DNA of 64,000 nt from Flavobacteriales bacterium. Its GTDB lineage: Bacteria; Bacteroidota; Bacteroidia; Flavobacteriales_E; Vicingaceae. Below are positions 34,094 through 43,328 of this stretch, one piece after another; position 1 is the first letter of the stretch, and each line of letters opens with the position of its first letter. The stretch is taken from positions 1 through 64,000 of the forward strand of contig JAJCYO010000008.1 of the NCBI GenBank assembly GCA_029262875.1, read 5' to 3'. The translations under genes were made by a program, and so were the position numbers. Below the pieces are notes generated by a model. The model was not told the origin of the DNA and ran no database searches. It was given only the letters and a program-made list of their open reading frames with translations.

Positions 34094-36103
34094 ATGGCAT
34101 TTAAAATTGTATCCAACTTCCAACCAACAGGTGATCAACCCCAAGCAATAGAACAGCTGACTGAAGGAATTAATACTGGAACTAAAGCTCAAACGCTTTT
34201 GGGTGTTACAGGATCTGGTAAAACATTCACAATCGCCAATGTCATTGAAAATTTACAGCGTCCGACACTTATCTTAAGCCATAATAAAACATTAGCTGCC
34301 CAACTCTATGGTGAGTTTAAGCAGTTTTTTCCGGAAAATGCTGTAGAGTATTTTGTGTCATATTATGACTATTATCAACCAGAAGCTTATTTACCTGTTA
34401 CTGATACCTACATCGAAAAGGACATGTCCATTAACGATGAGATAGAAAAATTAAGATTAAGTACGACCACTTCCCTTCTTTCTGGTAGACAAGATGTAAT
34501 TGTAATTGCCTCAGTTTCATGTATTTATGGTATTGGAAATCCTGATGATTTTAAAGAAAATATTATCAAGATAAAAACTGGGGACGTCATTAGTCGGAAT
34601 AAATTTTTGCTGCAATTGGTTCAGAGTTTATATTCAAGAACGGAAAGCGATTTTCAAAGAGGGAATTTTAGGGTAAAAGGTGATACCGTAGACATTTATC
34701 CTGCATATGCTGAAATTGCCTATCGGGTTTACTTTTTTGGTGATGAGATTGAAGAAATAGAATCTTTCGATCCAATAAACGGAACAACATTAGAAGAATT
34801 TAAGTATTTAAATATTTATCCGGCCAATATCTTTAACACCACAAAAGATAGAATGCAAGGTGCCATTCATGAAATACAAGACGACTTGGTGAAGCAAGTG
34901 GAGTATTATAAGGAAATTGGAAAGCACCTTGAAGCCAAACGTTTAGAAGACAGAGTAACTTATGATTTAGAAATGATGCGAGAATTAGGCTATTGTTCTG
35001 GAATAGAAAATTATTCTCGTTATTTTGATAGAAGAGCCGAAGGAACAAGGCCTTTCTGCTTATTGGATTATTTTCCAAATGACTTCTTAATGGTTGTAGA
35101 TGAGAGCCACGTAACCGTTTCTCAGGTTGGAGCAATGTATGGAGGTGATCGATCTCGTAAACAAAATTTAGTAGAATACGGTTTCAGATTGCCTTCTGCT
35201 ATGGACAATAGACCACTAAAATTTGAAGAGTTTTCTTCTTTATTGGGCCAAGTAATTTACTTAAGTGCCACTCCAGCAGATTATGAATTGGAGCAATCAG
35301 AAGGTGTGATTGTTGAACAGATTATTCGCCCTACAGGTTTATTAGAACCAGAAATAGAAATTAGACCTAGCTTAAATCAGATAGATGATTTGATGGAAGA
35401 AATTGTTATCAGAGCAGAAAAGGATGAACGTGTTTTAGTAACGACACTTACCAAAAGAATGGCTGAAGAATTGGATAAATATTTTGACAATGCTGGGTTA
35501 AGGTGTCGTTACATCCATTCTGAAGTAGACACCTTGGATCGTGTAGAAATCCTGAGAGACTTACGTTTAGGAGTTTTTGATGTACTAATTGGCGTAAATC
35601 TTTTACGAGAAGGCTTAGATTTACCTGAAGTTTCTTTGGTAGCCATTTTAGATGCTGATAAAGAAGGTTTTTTACGTTCTGAACGCTCTCTTACACAAAC
35701 TGCGGGAAGGGCTGCTCGTAACATCAACGGTTTGGTAATCATGTACGCTGATAAGGTAACCAAATCGATGCAAAAGACCATTGACGAAACCAACAGAAAA
35801 AGAGAAAAGCAAGCAAACTATAATGCTGAAAATGGAATTACACCACAAGCCTTAAACAAATCTAAAGTCCAAATATTAGGTCAAACTAAAGTAATAGAAG
35901 ATGCTTATGATCTTGATGCTATTGACGAAAAACCTAACATTGCTGCAGATCCAGTTGTTCAATACATGAACAAAGAACAGATTCAAAAGCTACTGGAAGA
36001 AACCCAACGTAAAATGAAGAAAGCTGCAAAAGAAGAAGATTTTATCGAAGCAGCTCGTTTACGTGATGAAATGATGGAGTTAGGAAAGATGCTTAAGCAA
36101 TAA
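34094..36103 (+). CDS. uvrB: Excinuclease ABC subunit B
   Basis: The damage-verification helicase of nucleotide excision repair, with 669 residues as usual. Walker A is GVTGSGKT (37-44), the beta-hairpin region is SYYDYYQPEAYLP, the DEAD-like box is VVDESHVTV, helicase motif VI is TQTAGRAARN, and the C-terminal UVR domain that binds UvrC ends EEDFIEAARLRDEMM. All key motifs are intact. It is transcribed alone, convergent with the rhomboid genes, whose first stop is 1 base away. Confidence 0.98.
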   Translation: MAFKIVSNFQPTGDQPQAIEQLTEGINTGTKAQTLLGVTGSGKTFTIANVIENLQRPTLILSHNKTLAAQLYGEFKQFFPENAVEYFVSYYDYYQPEAYLPVTDTYIEKDMSINDEIEKLRLSTTTSLLSGRQDVIVIASVSCIYGIGNPDDFKENIIKIKTGDVISRNKFLLQLVQSLYSRTESDFQRGNFRVKGDTVDIYPAYAEIAYRVYFFGDEIEEIESFDPINGTTLEEFKYLNIYPANIFNTTKDRMQGAIHEIQDDLVKQVEYYKEIGKHLEAKRLEDRVTYDLEMMRELGYCSGIENYSRYFDRRAEGTRPFCLLDYFPNDFLMVVDESHVTVSQVGAMYGGDRSRKQNLVEYGFRLPSAMDNRPLKFEEFSSLLGQVIYLSATPADYELEQSEGVIVEQIIRPTGLLEPEIEIRPSLNQIDDLMEEIVIRAEKDERVLVTTLTKRMAEELDKYFDNAGLRCRYIHSEVDTLDRVEILRDLRLGVFDVLIGVNLLREGLDLPEVSLVAILDADKEGFLRSERSLTQTAGRAARNINGLVIMYADKVTKSMQKTIDETNRKREKQANYNAENGITPQALNKSKVQILGQTKVIEDAYDLDAIDEKPNIAADPVVQYMNKEQIQKLLEETQRKMKKAAKEEDFIEAARLRDEMMELGKMLKQ

Positions 36104-36104
36104 A

Positions 36105-37001
36105 CTATTTTTTACTCGCATCAAATAAAATGGCCTTTTCTTCAGCTGACAAGCTATCGTAACCAGACTTAGAAATCTTATCTAAAATAGCGTCTACTTT
36201 TCTCTGGTTATCGGCTTTTTGATTGTTGTACGCTTGATCTGTTTTTGTCTTTCGCTGTTTTTTGTAGACTACCTTCATTTTCTTTCGTGGCTTAAACAGT
36301 GCTTTTAAATAATCTAAAAAACGGCTAAATCCAACAGTAAAATCTTTCCCCTTTTTTAACTGCTGGATGTAAAAAAATCCGAACAAAGCTCCACCAAGAT
36401 GAGCAATATGTCCGCCAGAATTCTCGCCTTGAATGCTGATTAAATCTAAAACAACATATCCTATGGCGATGAATTTAAACTTCACATTACCAATAAAGAT
36501 TAGTCTCACTATAAAATTAGGAACGTAAGTTGCAGCCGCGACCAAAACTGCCATTACAGAAGCCGAAGCCCCTAAAGCGATTGATTTAGATAATATTCCT
36601 TCAAATACTGGAAATGAATTAAACGACAGAATGTAAACCAATCCTCCTAACAATCCACCCAACAGGTAAGTGATGACTAATTTTTTCTCACTTAAAAATT
36701 GAATAAATATTCTTCCTCCAAAATAGAGTACCAACAAATTAAAGAAAATATGCATGAGTTGTTCATGAAGAAACATGTATGAAAGTATGGTCCAAGGTTT
36801 ACTTACAAGAAAGCTAAAGTCTGCTGGAAGGGCTAACCAAGCAATAATAGTTGAGCTTCCTTCTCCAATGTTAAAAAAGAACAAAACATTTCCAACAATA
36901 TGCACTACTAAAAAAACGGCAACATTAACAAATATCAATTTGATTAATGCCGATCCATTTTTGTACTGGTTTTTTATGTCATCAATAAAAGGATTACTCA
37001 T
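36105..37001 (-). CDS. Rhomboid family intramembrane serine protease (second of pair)
   Basis: A 298-residue polytopic rhomboid. About six membrane segments precede a cytoplasmic Lys/Arg-rich tail of about 75 residues. The nucleophile is S146 in ALGASASVM, where the usual GxSG has Ala after the serine, and the partner is H201 in GHIAHLGGALFG. HEQLMHIFFNLL gives the conserved His and Asn of TM2. I start at ATG 37001, 2 bases after the stop of the partner rhomboid; the open frame begins at TTG 37007. It is likely active, but the GASA motif is a deviation. The mutL-rhomboid-rhomboid order is familiar in Bacteroidota. Confidence 0.88.
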   Translation of the reverse strand: MSNPFIDDIKNQYKNGSALIKLIFVNVAVFLVVHIVGNVLFFFNIGEGSSTIIAWLALPADFSFLVSKPWTILSYMFLHEQLMHIFFNLLVLYFGGRIFIQFLSEKKLVITYLLGGLLGGLVYILSFNSFPVFEGILSKSIALGASASVMAVLVAAATYVPNFIVRLIFIGNVKFKFIAIGYVVLDLISIQGENSGGHIAHLGGALFGFFYIQQLKKGKDFTVGFSRFLDYLKALFKPRKKMKVVYKKQRKTKTDQAYNNQKADNQRKVDAILDKISKSGYDSLSAEEKAILFDASKK

Positions 37002-37003
37002 TG

Positions 37004-37831
37004 TCAATAAAAATTCCCCCTATCTTTTTTCCAAATCTTTATGAGAATAAACCCAAACAGCATACCGCCTAAATGAGCAAAATGGGCCACATTATCGTTA
37101 GGGTTATTTGCAAAACCAGAATACAACTCTAACGCTCCATATCCAATAACAAACCATTTTGCTTTTATTGGAATTGGTGGAAAGAGTAACATTAGCTCTG
37201 TATTAGGAAATAACATTCCAAAGGCTAAAAGAATTCCAAAAACTGCTCCTGAAGCTCCTACCATAGGAACATCTTTTTTCAGGTTGATAAACGTTTCTGA
37301 TATGTATATAGCTTCTTGAGCAAATCTTGTATTATCTGGAGACTTAACCCACCTATTAATTGTTTCTTTTATCGCTATTCTAAACTCAGAATTTAGATTT
37401 TCGACAGGTATATATTTATCCACGAATTCTGAAAATAGTTGAGGACTTGGAACATTTTTAAGTTCGGCTAAAGCATTACTCATCACGTGAAAGTCATAAG
37501 AGAGATACAAAAGATAGATACCTGCTGCACCAATTGCAGATACAACATAGTAAATTAAAAATTTCTTTCCACCCCATACGCCTTCCAATACCCTACCAAA
37601 CATCCACAAAGCAAACATGTTAAATAAGATATGTGTAAATGATATATCACTATGCATAAAAAAATGAGTAACAAACTGATGTACTTGGAATTTATCACTT
37701 GACCAATGGTGAAGTCCCAAATAATCTGCTAAATCTATTCCTTGATTTTTAAGCAAAATCGTAGCTAAGAAAAACAACCCATTAATGATTAATAGATTTT
37801 TTACAACCGGTGGTATGTTCTTAAAATTCAT
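37004..37831 (-). CDS. Rhomboid family intramembrane serine protease (first of pair)
   Basis: A 275-residue rhomboid with the standard catalytic dyad: S194 in VGASGAVFG and H253 in VAHFAHLGG, plus the TM2 motif HILFNMFALWMFGR. Between the third membrane segment (about residue 110) and the serine-bearing helix (about 190) is a long polar insertion of about 75 residues, unusual for a compact bacterial rhomboid. It lies 2 bases downstream of mutL on the same strand, so the three genes probably form one transcript. Confidence 0.9.
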   Translation of the reverse strand: MNFKNIPPVVKNLLIINGLFFLATILLKNQGIDLADYLGLHHWSSDKFQVHQFVTHFFMHSDISFTHILFNMFALWMFGRVLEGVWGGKKFLIYYVVSAIGAAGIYLLYLSYDFHVMSNALAELKNVPSPQLFSEFVDKYIPVENLNSEFRIAIKETINRWVKSPDNTRFAQEAIYISETFINLKKDVPMVGASGAVFGILLAFGMLFPNTELMLLFPPIPIKAKWFVIGYGALELYSGFANNPNDNVAHFAHLGGMLFGFILIKIWKKDRGNFY

Positions 37832-37833
37832 AT

Positions 37834-39663
37834 TTAATAATCAAATTGCTGATTTAAATCCTCTAAATTCAAGGTGATGATGGTTGGCTTTCCATTTGGT
37901 AAACTGTAAGGCATTTCGCATGCAAAGAGTTGATCGACAAGAGCTTTCATCTCTTCATAAGATAAATTCTTTCCAGATTTAATACTCGCACTTCGTGCCA
38001 TAGAAATGGCTAAATTTTCATGTTTTTTTAATTTCAGCTCACTTTCATTCAACTTAAATTGTTCCAATAAACCCTCTAATATTTTTTTGACATTTTGCTC
38101 ATTTAATTCTGTAGGAACCCCACTCACCACAAAACTGCTTTTACCCATCTTATCAATATCAAAACCTAAGTTCTTTATTTCGGTATTCAATTCATTCAAT
38201 AGTTCGGCATCAGCAGTGGTGAAATCAATTGTTTCTGGGAATAACAGTTGTTGTGTATTCCCTTTTCCTTGTTCCAAGTTTTTAGAAAAATCCTCAAACA
38301 AAATACGTTCATGTGCTCTTTGTTGATCAATGATTAAACTACCTGACTTTAATTGAGTTAATATGTATTTTGAATGCAGCTGAAGTAATGTTTGTTTTAC
38401 TTCTTCTTCTTCATCCCATTGAGGTGAAATAACTTGTTGTTCTCCTTTTTTCTCTTGGTGTTCAATTATTTCAGCACTATCCTTTTCAAATGAACTGTAA
38501 AGCGACTCCCAATTTTCGGTAGACTGTTTCTTTACTTCTGGCGCAACAGTCTTTGTTTCAAAAGGGTTGTAATCTTTGTTTACCTTAATTGATGGCGTTT
38601 TAATACTATCCGTACTTTTCAATAAAGGGACATTAAAACTTGATTCTTGTTCAAAGTCTAATGTTGGTGAAATGTTAAATTTACCTAAAGCCTGTTTAAC
38701 TGCCGTTCTAATAATTGCATAGATGGCACGCTCGTCTTCAAATTTAATCTCTGTTTTTGTTGGATGGATATTGATGTCAATTTTCGAAGGATCGATTGTC
38801 AGTTTCAAGAAGTAAGATGGAAACTGATCTTTACTTAACAGCTGATCAAAAGCATTTTGAACGGCATGATTTAGATAAGCATTTTTTATAAATCGATCAT
38901 TTACAAAAAAGTATTGCTCACCTCTTGTCTTCTTAGCAAACTCAGGTTTGCTTACAAATCCTTCAACAGTAACGATATCCGTATTTTCAGTTACAGGCAC
39001 TAACTTCTGGTTGATTTTATCTCCAAAAATTCCTGTAATGCGCTGCCTGAAACTCCCCTTGTTTAAATTAAAAACTTCATTTCCATTGTTGTACATGCTA
39101 AAAGCGATTTCTGCATGTACCATTGCTACCCGTTGAAATTCTTCAATGATGTGCTTCACCTCAACTGGATTTGATTTTAGGAAATTTCTTCTGGCTGGAA
39201 CATTAAAAAATAAATTTTTAATGGAAAAAGAAGTCCCTTTAGAACAATTACAAACCTCTTGCTCCTTTACCTCGCTTCCCTCTATAATAATTTGAGTACC
39301 TAAGTCATTGTCCTCAACTTTTGTTTTTAATTCTACTTGAGCAATTGCAGCAATCGAAGCCAATGCTTCCCCCCTAAAACCTTTGGTATTGATGTTGAAT
39401 AAATCATCTGCACTTTTAATTTTAGAAGTCGCATGTCTTTCAAAGCTCAAACGAGCATCTGTTTCTGACATGCCAAAACCATTATCGTTTACCTGAATCA
39501 ATGCTTTCCCAGCGTCTTTTATTACCAATGAAATTGTATCACTCCCTGCGTCTATTGCATTTTCAAGCAATTCTTTTACCGCACTGGCAGGTCGTTGTAT
39601 GACCTCCCCCGCAGCAATTTGATTGGCAACAGCATCAGGTAATAATTTAATAATATCAGACAT
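37834..39663 (-). CDS. mutL: DNA mismatch repair protein MutL
   Basis: The matchmaker ATPase of mismatch repair, with 609 residues. The N-terminal GHKL ATPase is complete: ELLENAIDAGSD, VNDNGFGM and GFRGEALASI. The transducer domain and a variable linker (about 335-410) follow, then the C-terminal dimerisation domain. There the endonuclease motif DQHA-x2-E-x4-E appears as DQQRAHERILFE (446-457), and the CPHGRP motif appears as LPNGKP (588-593), so several metal-binding residues are replaced. A TAATTTTG element at 39687-39694 may be its -7 box. It is divergent from the RluA-type gene. Confidence 0.97.
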   Translation of the reverse strand: MSDIIKLLPDAVANQIAAGEVIQRPASAVKELLENAIDAGSDTISLVIKDAGKALIQVNDNGFGMSETDARLSFERHATSKIKSADDLFNINTKGFRGEALASIAAIAQVELKTKVEDNDLGTQIIIEGSEVKEQEVCNCSKGTSFSIKNLFFNVPARRNFLKSNPVEVKHIIEEFQRVAMVHAEIAFSMYNNGNEVFNLNKGSFRQRITGIFGDKINQKLVPVTENTDIVTVEGFVSKPEFAKKTRGEQYFFVNDRFIKNAYLNHAVQNAFDQLLSKDQFPSYFLKLTIDPSKIDINIHPTKTEIKFEDERAIYAIIRTAVKQALGKFNISPTLDFEQESSFNVPLLKSTDSIKTPSIKVNKDYNPFETKTVAPEVKKQSTENWESLYSSFEKDSAEIIEHQEKKGEQQVISPQWDEEEEVKQTLLQLHSKYILTQLKSGSLIIDQQRAHERILFEDFSKNLEQGKGNTQQLLFPETIDFTTADAELLNELNTEIKNLGFDIDKMGKSSFVVSGVPTELNEQNVKKILEGLLEQFKLNESELKLKKHENLAISMARSASIKSGKNLSYEEMKALVDQLFACEMPYSLPNGKPTIITLNLEDLNQQFDY

Positions 39664-39686
39664 TAATTTCTTTAAAATTCGACTTT

Positions 39687-39694
39687 CAAAATTA
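39687..39694 (-). promoter_or_regulatory. Candidate -7 element for mutL (TAATTTTG)
   Basis: On the minus strand this reads TAATTTTG, an exact TAnnTTTG match 23 bases before the mutL ATG. No TTTG is seen at the -33 spacing, so support is limited. Confidence 0.35.
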
Positions 39695-39803
39695 CTAAGA
39701 AGAATAGTGTAATTTATGAAATTTTTCCGTTTTGTTATTCGATTTATGTTTTATTAACACATCAATGAAATTGACTACTTTCGCAAAGTAAATTTCATTC
39801 AAA

Positions 39804-40727
39804 ATGGCTAAGAAATTCAATTCGAAAAAAACGGGTAAAAAAAGTAGGCAAAGTACTTACACTGTTACCGAGGATACAGAATTGCTTAAATTTTTACTGA
39901 TTACAGTAAAAGATAAAAGTCGAAATAAAGTGAAAGCCATGCTTACCCATAAGCAGTTTAAAGTGGGCAAGGAAATTACCACTCAATACAATCATCCACT
40001 TAAAAAAGGTGATGAAGTCACCGTAAGTTGGGATGGTGCTTTCAAAAAAGAAAGTTACGAAGGGGTTAAAATTATTTTTGAAGATGATGACATTATTGTT
40101 ATTAATAAGCGAAGTGGGCTGCTATCAATAGGATCTCAGAAGGAGAAAAGACAAACCGCTTATCGAATTATTACCCACCACATTCAGCAAGAAAATCCTG
40201 TTGCTCGACTTTTTGTAATTCATCGATTGGATAGAGAAGCCTCTGGTCTAATGGTTTTTGCTAAAAACAAACAGACTCAAGTTGACCTGAAAGACAGCTG
40301 GACAGATACATTTTCAAAAAACCTCTATTTGGCTGTTACTGAAGGTACCATTGAAAAAGATAAAGATATTATTAGCTCATTTTTAAATGAAAGTAAAGCA
40401 TTGATTGTTTATTCTGGTAACAATCCTAAAGTTGGTAAAAAAGCCATTACAAAATATAGCGTGGTTAAAAAAAATGAATTTTATAGCCTTGTAGAAGCTA
40501 CACAAGAAACAGAGCGTAAGAATCAAATTCGCGTTCATTTAAACAGTATTGGACATCCAATATTAGGAGATAAAAAATACGATTCAAAACAAAACCCATT
40601 AAACAGAACAGCTTTACACCTAAGAAGGATTAATTTCATTCATCCAGCTTCTGGTCAAAAAATGGAGTTTGAAACCAAAGTACCAGAAGACTTTTTGAAA
40701 ATTTTTAGGCATAAGTTTTACGATTGA
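39804..40727 (+). CDS. RluA-family 23S rRNA/tRNA pseudouridine synthase
   Basis: A 307-residue pseudouridine synthase of the RluA/RluD family. A basic N-terminal tail and an S4-like RNA-binding domain (about 25-75) precede the catalytic domain with D143 in HRLDREASGLMVFAK. RKNQIRVHLNSIGHPILGDKKY is the typical C-terminal family block (I quote only its key part: QIRVHL and GHPILGD). Exact target uridines cannot be told from sequence. TACTTTCG at 39776-39783 is a seven-of-eight match to the -7 box. Confidence 0.92.
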   Translation: MAKKFNSKKTGKKSRQSTYTVTEDTELLKFLLITVKDKSRNKVKAMLTHKQFKVGKEITTQYNHPLKKGDEVTVSWDGAFKKESYEGVKIIFEDDDIIVINKRSGLLSIGSQKEKRQTAYRIITHHIQQENPVARLFVIHRLDREASGLMVFAKNKQTQVDLKDSWTDTFSKNLYLAVTEGTIEKDKDIISSFLNESKALIVYSGNNPKVGKKAITKYSVVKKNEFYSLVEATQETERKNQIRVHLNSIGHPILGDKKYDSKQNPLNRTALHLRRINFIHPASGQKMEFETKVPEDFLKIFRHKFYD

Positions 40728-40760
40728 CCTTAAACGCAACTTAATGTGAACATTTCTCGT

Positions 40761-40780
40761 CTAAATAATACCTTATTTAG
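40761..40780 (+). promoter_or_regulatory. Hairpin in the leader of the SprB-repeat gene
   Basis: A perfect 8-bp inverted repeat (ctaaataa, loop tacc, ttatttag) 12 bases before the ATG at 40793. There is no T run, so it is not a standard terminator for the upstream RluA gene. It could be an operator or an mRNA structure near the translation start. Confidence 0.45.
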
Positions 40781-40792
40781 AAAACAAGCATT

Positions 40793-43252
40793 ATGAAACA
40801 AGTTGTACTACTTCTTACCCTATCCTTAATTTCAATATTTTCAATCGCACAGGTCCAAATCGACTCTGTAATTGTAACAGATGAAACTTGCCCAGGAGAT
40901 TGTGATGGAACATTAACCGTTTACACCACCGGAGGAACGGCTCCTGAAATGTATGACATTGGTGGTGCTCCACAGGCAAGTAATATTTTTACTGGACTAT
41001 GCCCTTCAACATATACAGTCACAGTTAATGATGCTTTACCAAGTTCTGATGTTACAACTGCAACTGTTTCTGCTCCGACCCCATTAACATTTACCTTATC
41101 CACTTTCAATTGTTCTGCTTTTGGACTTTGTGATGGCCAAGCCACAGTCACCATTAATGGAGGAACTCCTCCCTATTTAATTACTTATGGCTCATCTCCG
41201 GTTCAATCAGGTACTCAAACTTCGTACATCAATCTATGTGCAGGAAACTATACCGTAAGTGTTACAGATGCTAATAGTTGTCCTGGGACTGGACCAGGAG
41301 GCCCAGGTGTTACACCATTTACCATTACACAACCACCACCTCCACCACCAATTTCAGGCTGGTGGGATTCTATGCCAACTAGTTGCTCGGCAGTATGTAA
41401 TGGATATGCTACAGCTATGGCTTCTGGAGGTGTTCCTCCTTTGACTTTCTCAAGTCCAGGTTCTGGTTTAGTATGTGATGGACAACCTGTCCCTTCTGTA
41501 ACAGTAACTGATGCCATTGGTCAAACATTTATTATCCCAGGATTTACAATGGGAGCTCATCCCCTACCGAGTGCTTGGGGTAACCTCCCAGTAACTAATG
41601 AATCTTGCCCTGGACTTTGTGATGGAACATTAGATGCGTCTAACGTCACTGGTTTTGATCCGCCTTTTCAATATTCTATAGATGGAATTACGTTCCAATC
41701 AGGCACATTATTTACAGGGCTTTGTCCAGGAAATTATACGTTGTACATTTCTAATGCAGTACCCGGCTGTGTAGGTCAAGATCCTTTTACCATTGCTGCA
41801 GCTATTCCGCTTGCAGCATCAGTTAATACAATTACTAATGCCTCTTGTCCAGGAAGCTGTGATGGCGATGCGACACTTAATGTAACTGGTGGCCAACCAC
41901 CTTATACTTACCTATGGAATCCAAGTGGATGTACTTCCCCTAACCTTGGTACCTGTGGTGCTTGTGCGGGGAATTATTCCTGCATTGTTACGGATTCAAA
42001 GGGTTGTTCTATCGTAATTAATAATATCATCATTACTCAACCTCCTGGAACACCTATAATAACTACTTGGAGTACTACTCCCGAATCCTGCGCTGGTGCA
42101 TGTGATGGAACAGCAACTGTTATTGCAGCAGGTGGGGTTCCTCCTTATACTTATATATGGAATGATCCCTGTCTATCTACTACTGCAACTTCACTTTGTG
42201 CTGGTTGTCCTGGGGTTTATGAATGTGTTGTTACAGATTTTAACGGCTGTAGTACAACGGTAACTGGAATTACAGTTACGGGTCCTCCCCCTATTATTAT
42301 ATCAGCAGTAACTATTAATCCAAGTTGTCCTGGCTCATGTGATGGAAGCATAGCAGCCAATGTCTCTGGTGGAACTCCACCGTATACCTATATCTGGAAT
42401 ACAGGTAATCCAGCTGATACGAATCAAACGATTACAGGTCTATGCGCTGGAATTTATATTGTATCAATTACAGATGCTATGGGTTGTACTGCTTTAGACA
42501 CTGTACTTCTTGTTGATCCTCCGCCAATAATTATTCTCTCTACTGTTATTACTCACCCTTCTTGCAATGGCTTTTGTGATGGATCAGCAATTGTTACTGT
42601 AACAGGTGGAACTTCTCCTTATGTTTATTCTTGGTCACCGGCTACTCCAACCTGTGCTGGAACCTATACATTGACTACAATGGATGCCATGGGATGTATA
42701 TTGGTAACACCTGTTACGTTGATTGATCCTCCACCAGTGATTGCGACTGCCGCATTTGTCAGCAATCCAAGTGCAATTGGAGCATGCGATGGGGCAGCAA
42801 CAGGAACAGCGACAGGAGGAACACCAGGTTACGTATTTCAGTGGATGGGTTGCGCCCCAACTGTTTTTACCTCTCCAGTGAGTGGAACAGCGAATATTAA
42901 TACTTTGTGCGATGGAGATTATCAATTGGTTGCTACAGATAATAATGGTTGCGTTGGTGTAAGTAGTTGTATCACCATTGTTGATCCACCTACAAGTATT
43001 GCAAAAAACACTAACAATATGGTTAATATGATTTATCCAAACCCTACAGGTGGTATCGTTAATCTTAAATTTTCAGAGGAAGTAAAATTCCCTATAGAGG
43101 TTGTCGTTATTGATGCAAGCGGGAAAATAGTCCGTAAAAAAGCATTCAATAGTAAAAATGATGGAAAAATGGATATTTCTACACTTCCAAAGGGAGTTTA
43201 TGTTTTAAATAATGAAAAAATTGGCCTTAGCGCAACCATTGTATTGGAGTAA
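40793..43252 (+). CDS. Secreted SprB-repeat protein with T9SS type A sorting domain
   Basis: An 819-residue exported protein: signal peptide (residues 1-19, IFSIAQ), nine SprB-type Ig-like repeats and a C-terminal T9SS sorting domain. Each repeat begins near a C-x-G-x-C-D/N-G motif (for example SCPGSCDG) and has GGxPPYTYIW about 12 residues later; the ninth has lost the first Cys. The last about 80 residues (IYPNPTGGIVNLKF, then DISTLPKGVYVL) are the type A sorting signal for secretion through the type IX system. It is related by repeat type to the gliding adhesin SprB, though far smaller. A role in surface adhesion or matrix is inferred. It is monocistronic, with a hairpin just before the ATG. 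Confidence 0.88.
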   Translation: MKQVVLLLTLSLISIFSIAQVQIDSVIVTDETCPGDCDGTLTVYTTGGTAPEMYDIGGAPQASNIFTGLCPSTYTVTVNDALPSSDVTTATVSAPTPLTFTLSTFNCSAFGLCDGQATVTINGGTPPYLITYGSSPVQSGTQTSYINLCAGNYTVSVTDANSCPGTGPGGPGVTPFTITQPPPPPPISGWWDSMPTSCSAVCNGYATAMASGGVPPLTFSSPGSGLVCDGQPVPSVTVTDAIGQTFIIPGFTMGAHPLPSAWGNLPVTNESCPGLCDGTLDASNVTGFDPPFQYSIDGITFQSGTLFTGLCPGNYTLYISNAVPGCVGQDPFTIAAAIPLAASVNTITNASCPGSCDGDATLNVTGGQPPYTYLWNPSGCTSPNLGTCGACAGNYSCIVTDSKGCSIVINNIIITQPPGTPIITTWSTTPESCAGACDGTATVIAAGGVPPYTYIWNDPCLSTTATSLCAGCPGVYECVVTDFNGCSTTVTGITVTGPPPIIISAVTINPSCPGSCDGSIAANVSGGTPPYTYIWNTGNPADTNQTITGLCAGIYIVSITDAMGCTALDTVLLVDPPPIIILSTVITHPSCNGFCDGSAIVTVTGGTSPYVYSWSPATPTCAGTYTLTTMDAMGCILVTPVTLIDPPPVIATAAFVSNPSAIGACDGAATGTATGGTPGYVFQWMGCAPTVFTSPVSGTANINTLCDGDYQLVATDNNGCVGVSSCITIVDPPTSIAKNTNNMVNMIYPNPTGGIVNLKFSEEVKFPIEVVVIDASGKIVRKKAFNSKNDGKMDISTLPKGVYVLNNEKIGLSATIVLE
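40860..42990 (+). repeat. Nine tandem coding repeats (SprB type)
   Basis: The coding repeats are about 70-90 codons each, anchored by a Cys-Asp-Gly motif and a Gly-Gly-x-Pro-Pro-Tyr-x-Tyr motif. Repeats 5-8 are most alike; 1-4 and 9 are more diverged. The nucleotide sequences differ throughout, so they look old and not freshly duplicated. Confidence 0.75.
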
Positions 43253-43328
43253 TTAATGATTTTTAACATTCTGATAACAAGCAGATTAAGTGGTATTTGG
43301 TAAAAATCACTACATTTACTCTTAATTA

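Noticed and set aside
34833-35793. Minus-strand frames inside uvrB
   Set aside because: Antisense to conserved helicase motifs; no start signals or homology-like features.
38006-39136. Plus-strand frames inside mutL
   Set aside because: Antisense shadows rich in Ser, Phe and Asn; mutL is intact on the other strand.
40921-42925. Frames opposite and within the SprB-repeat gene
   Set aside because: The repeated Gly/Pro/Thr codons create open complementary frames; the sense frame has signal peptide, repeats and sorting domain.
40860-42990. CRISPR-like or recent tandem DNA repeats
   Set aside because: The similarity is at the protein level; nucleotide copies differ and there are no uniform spacers.
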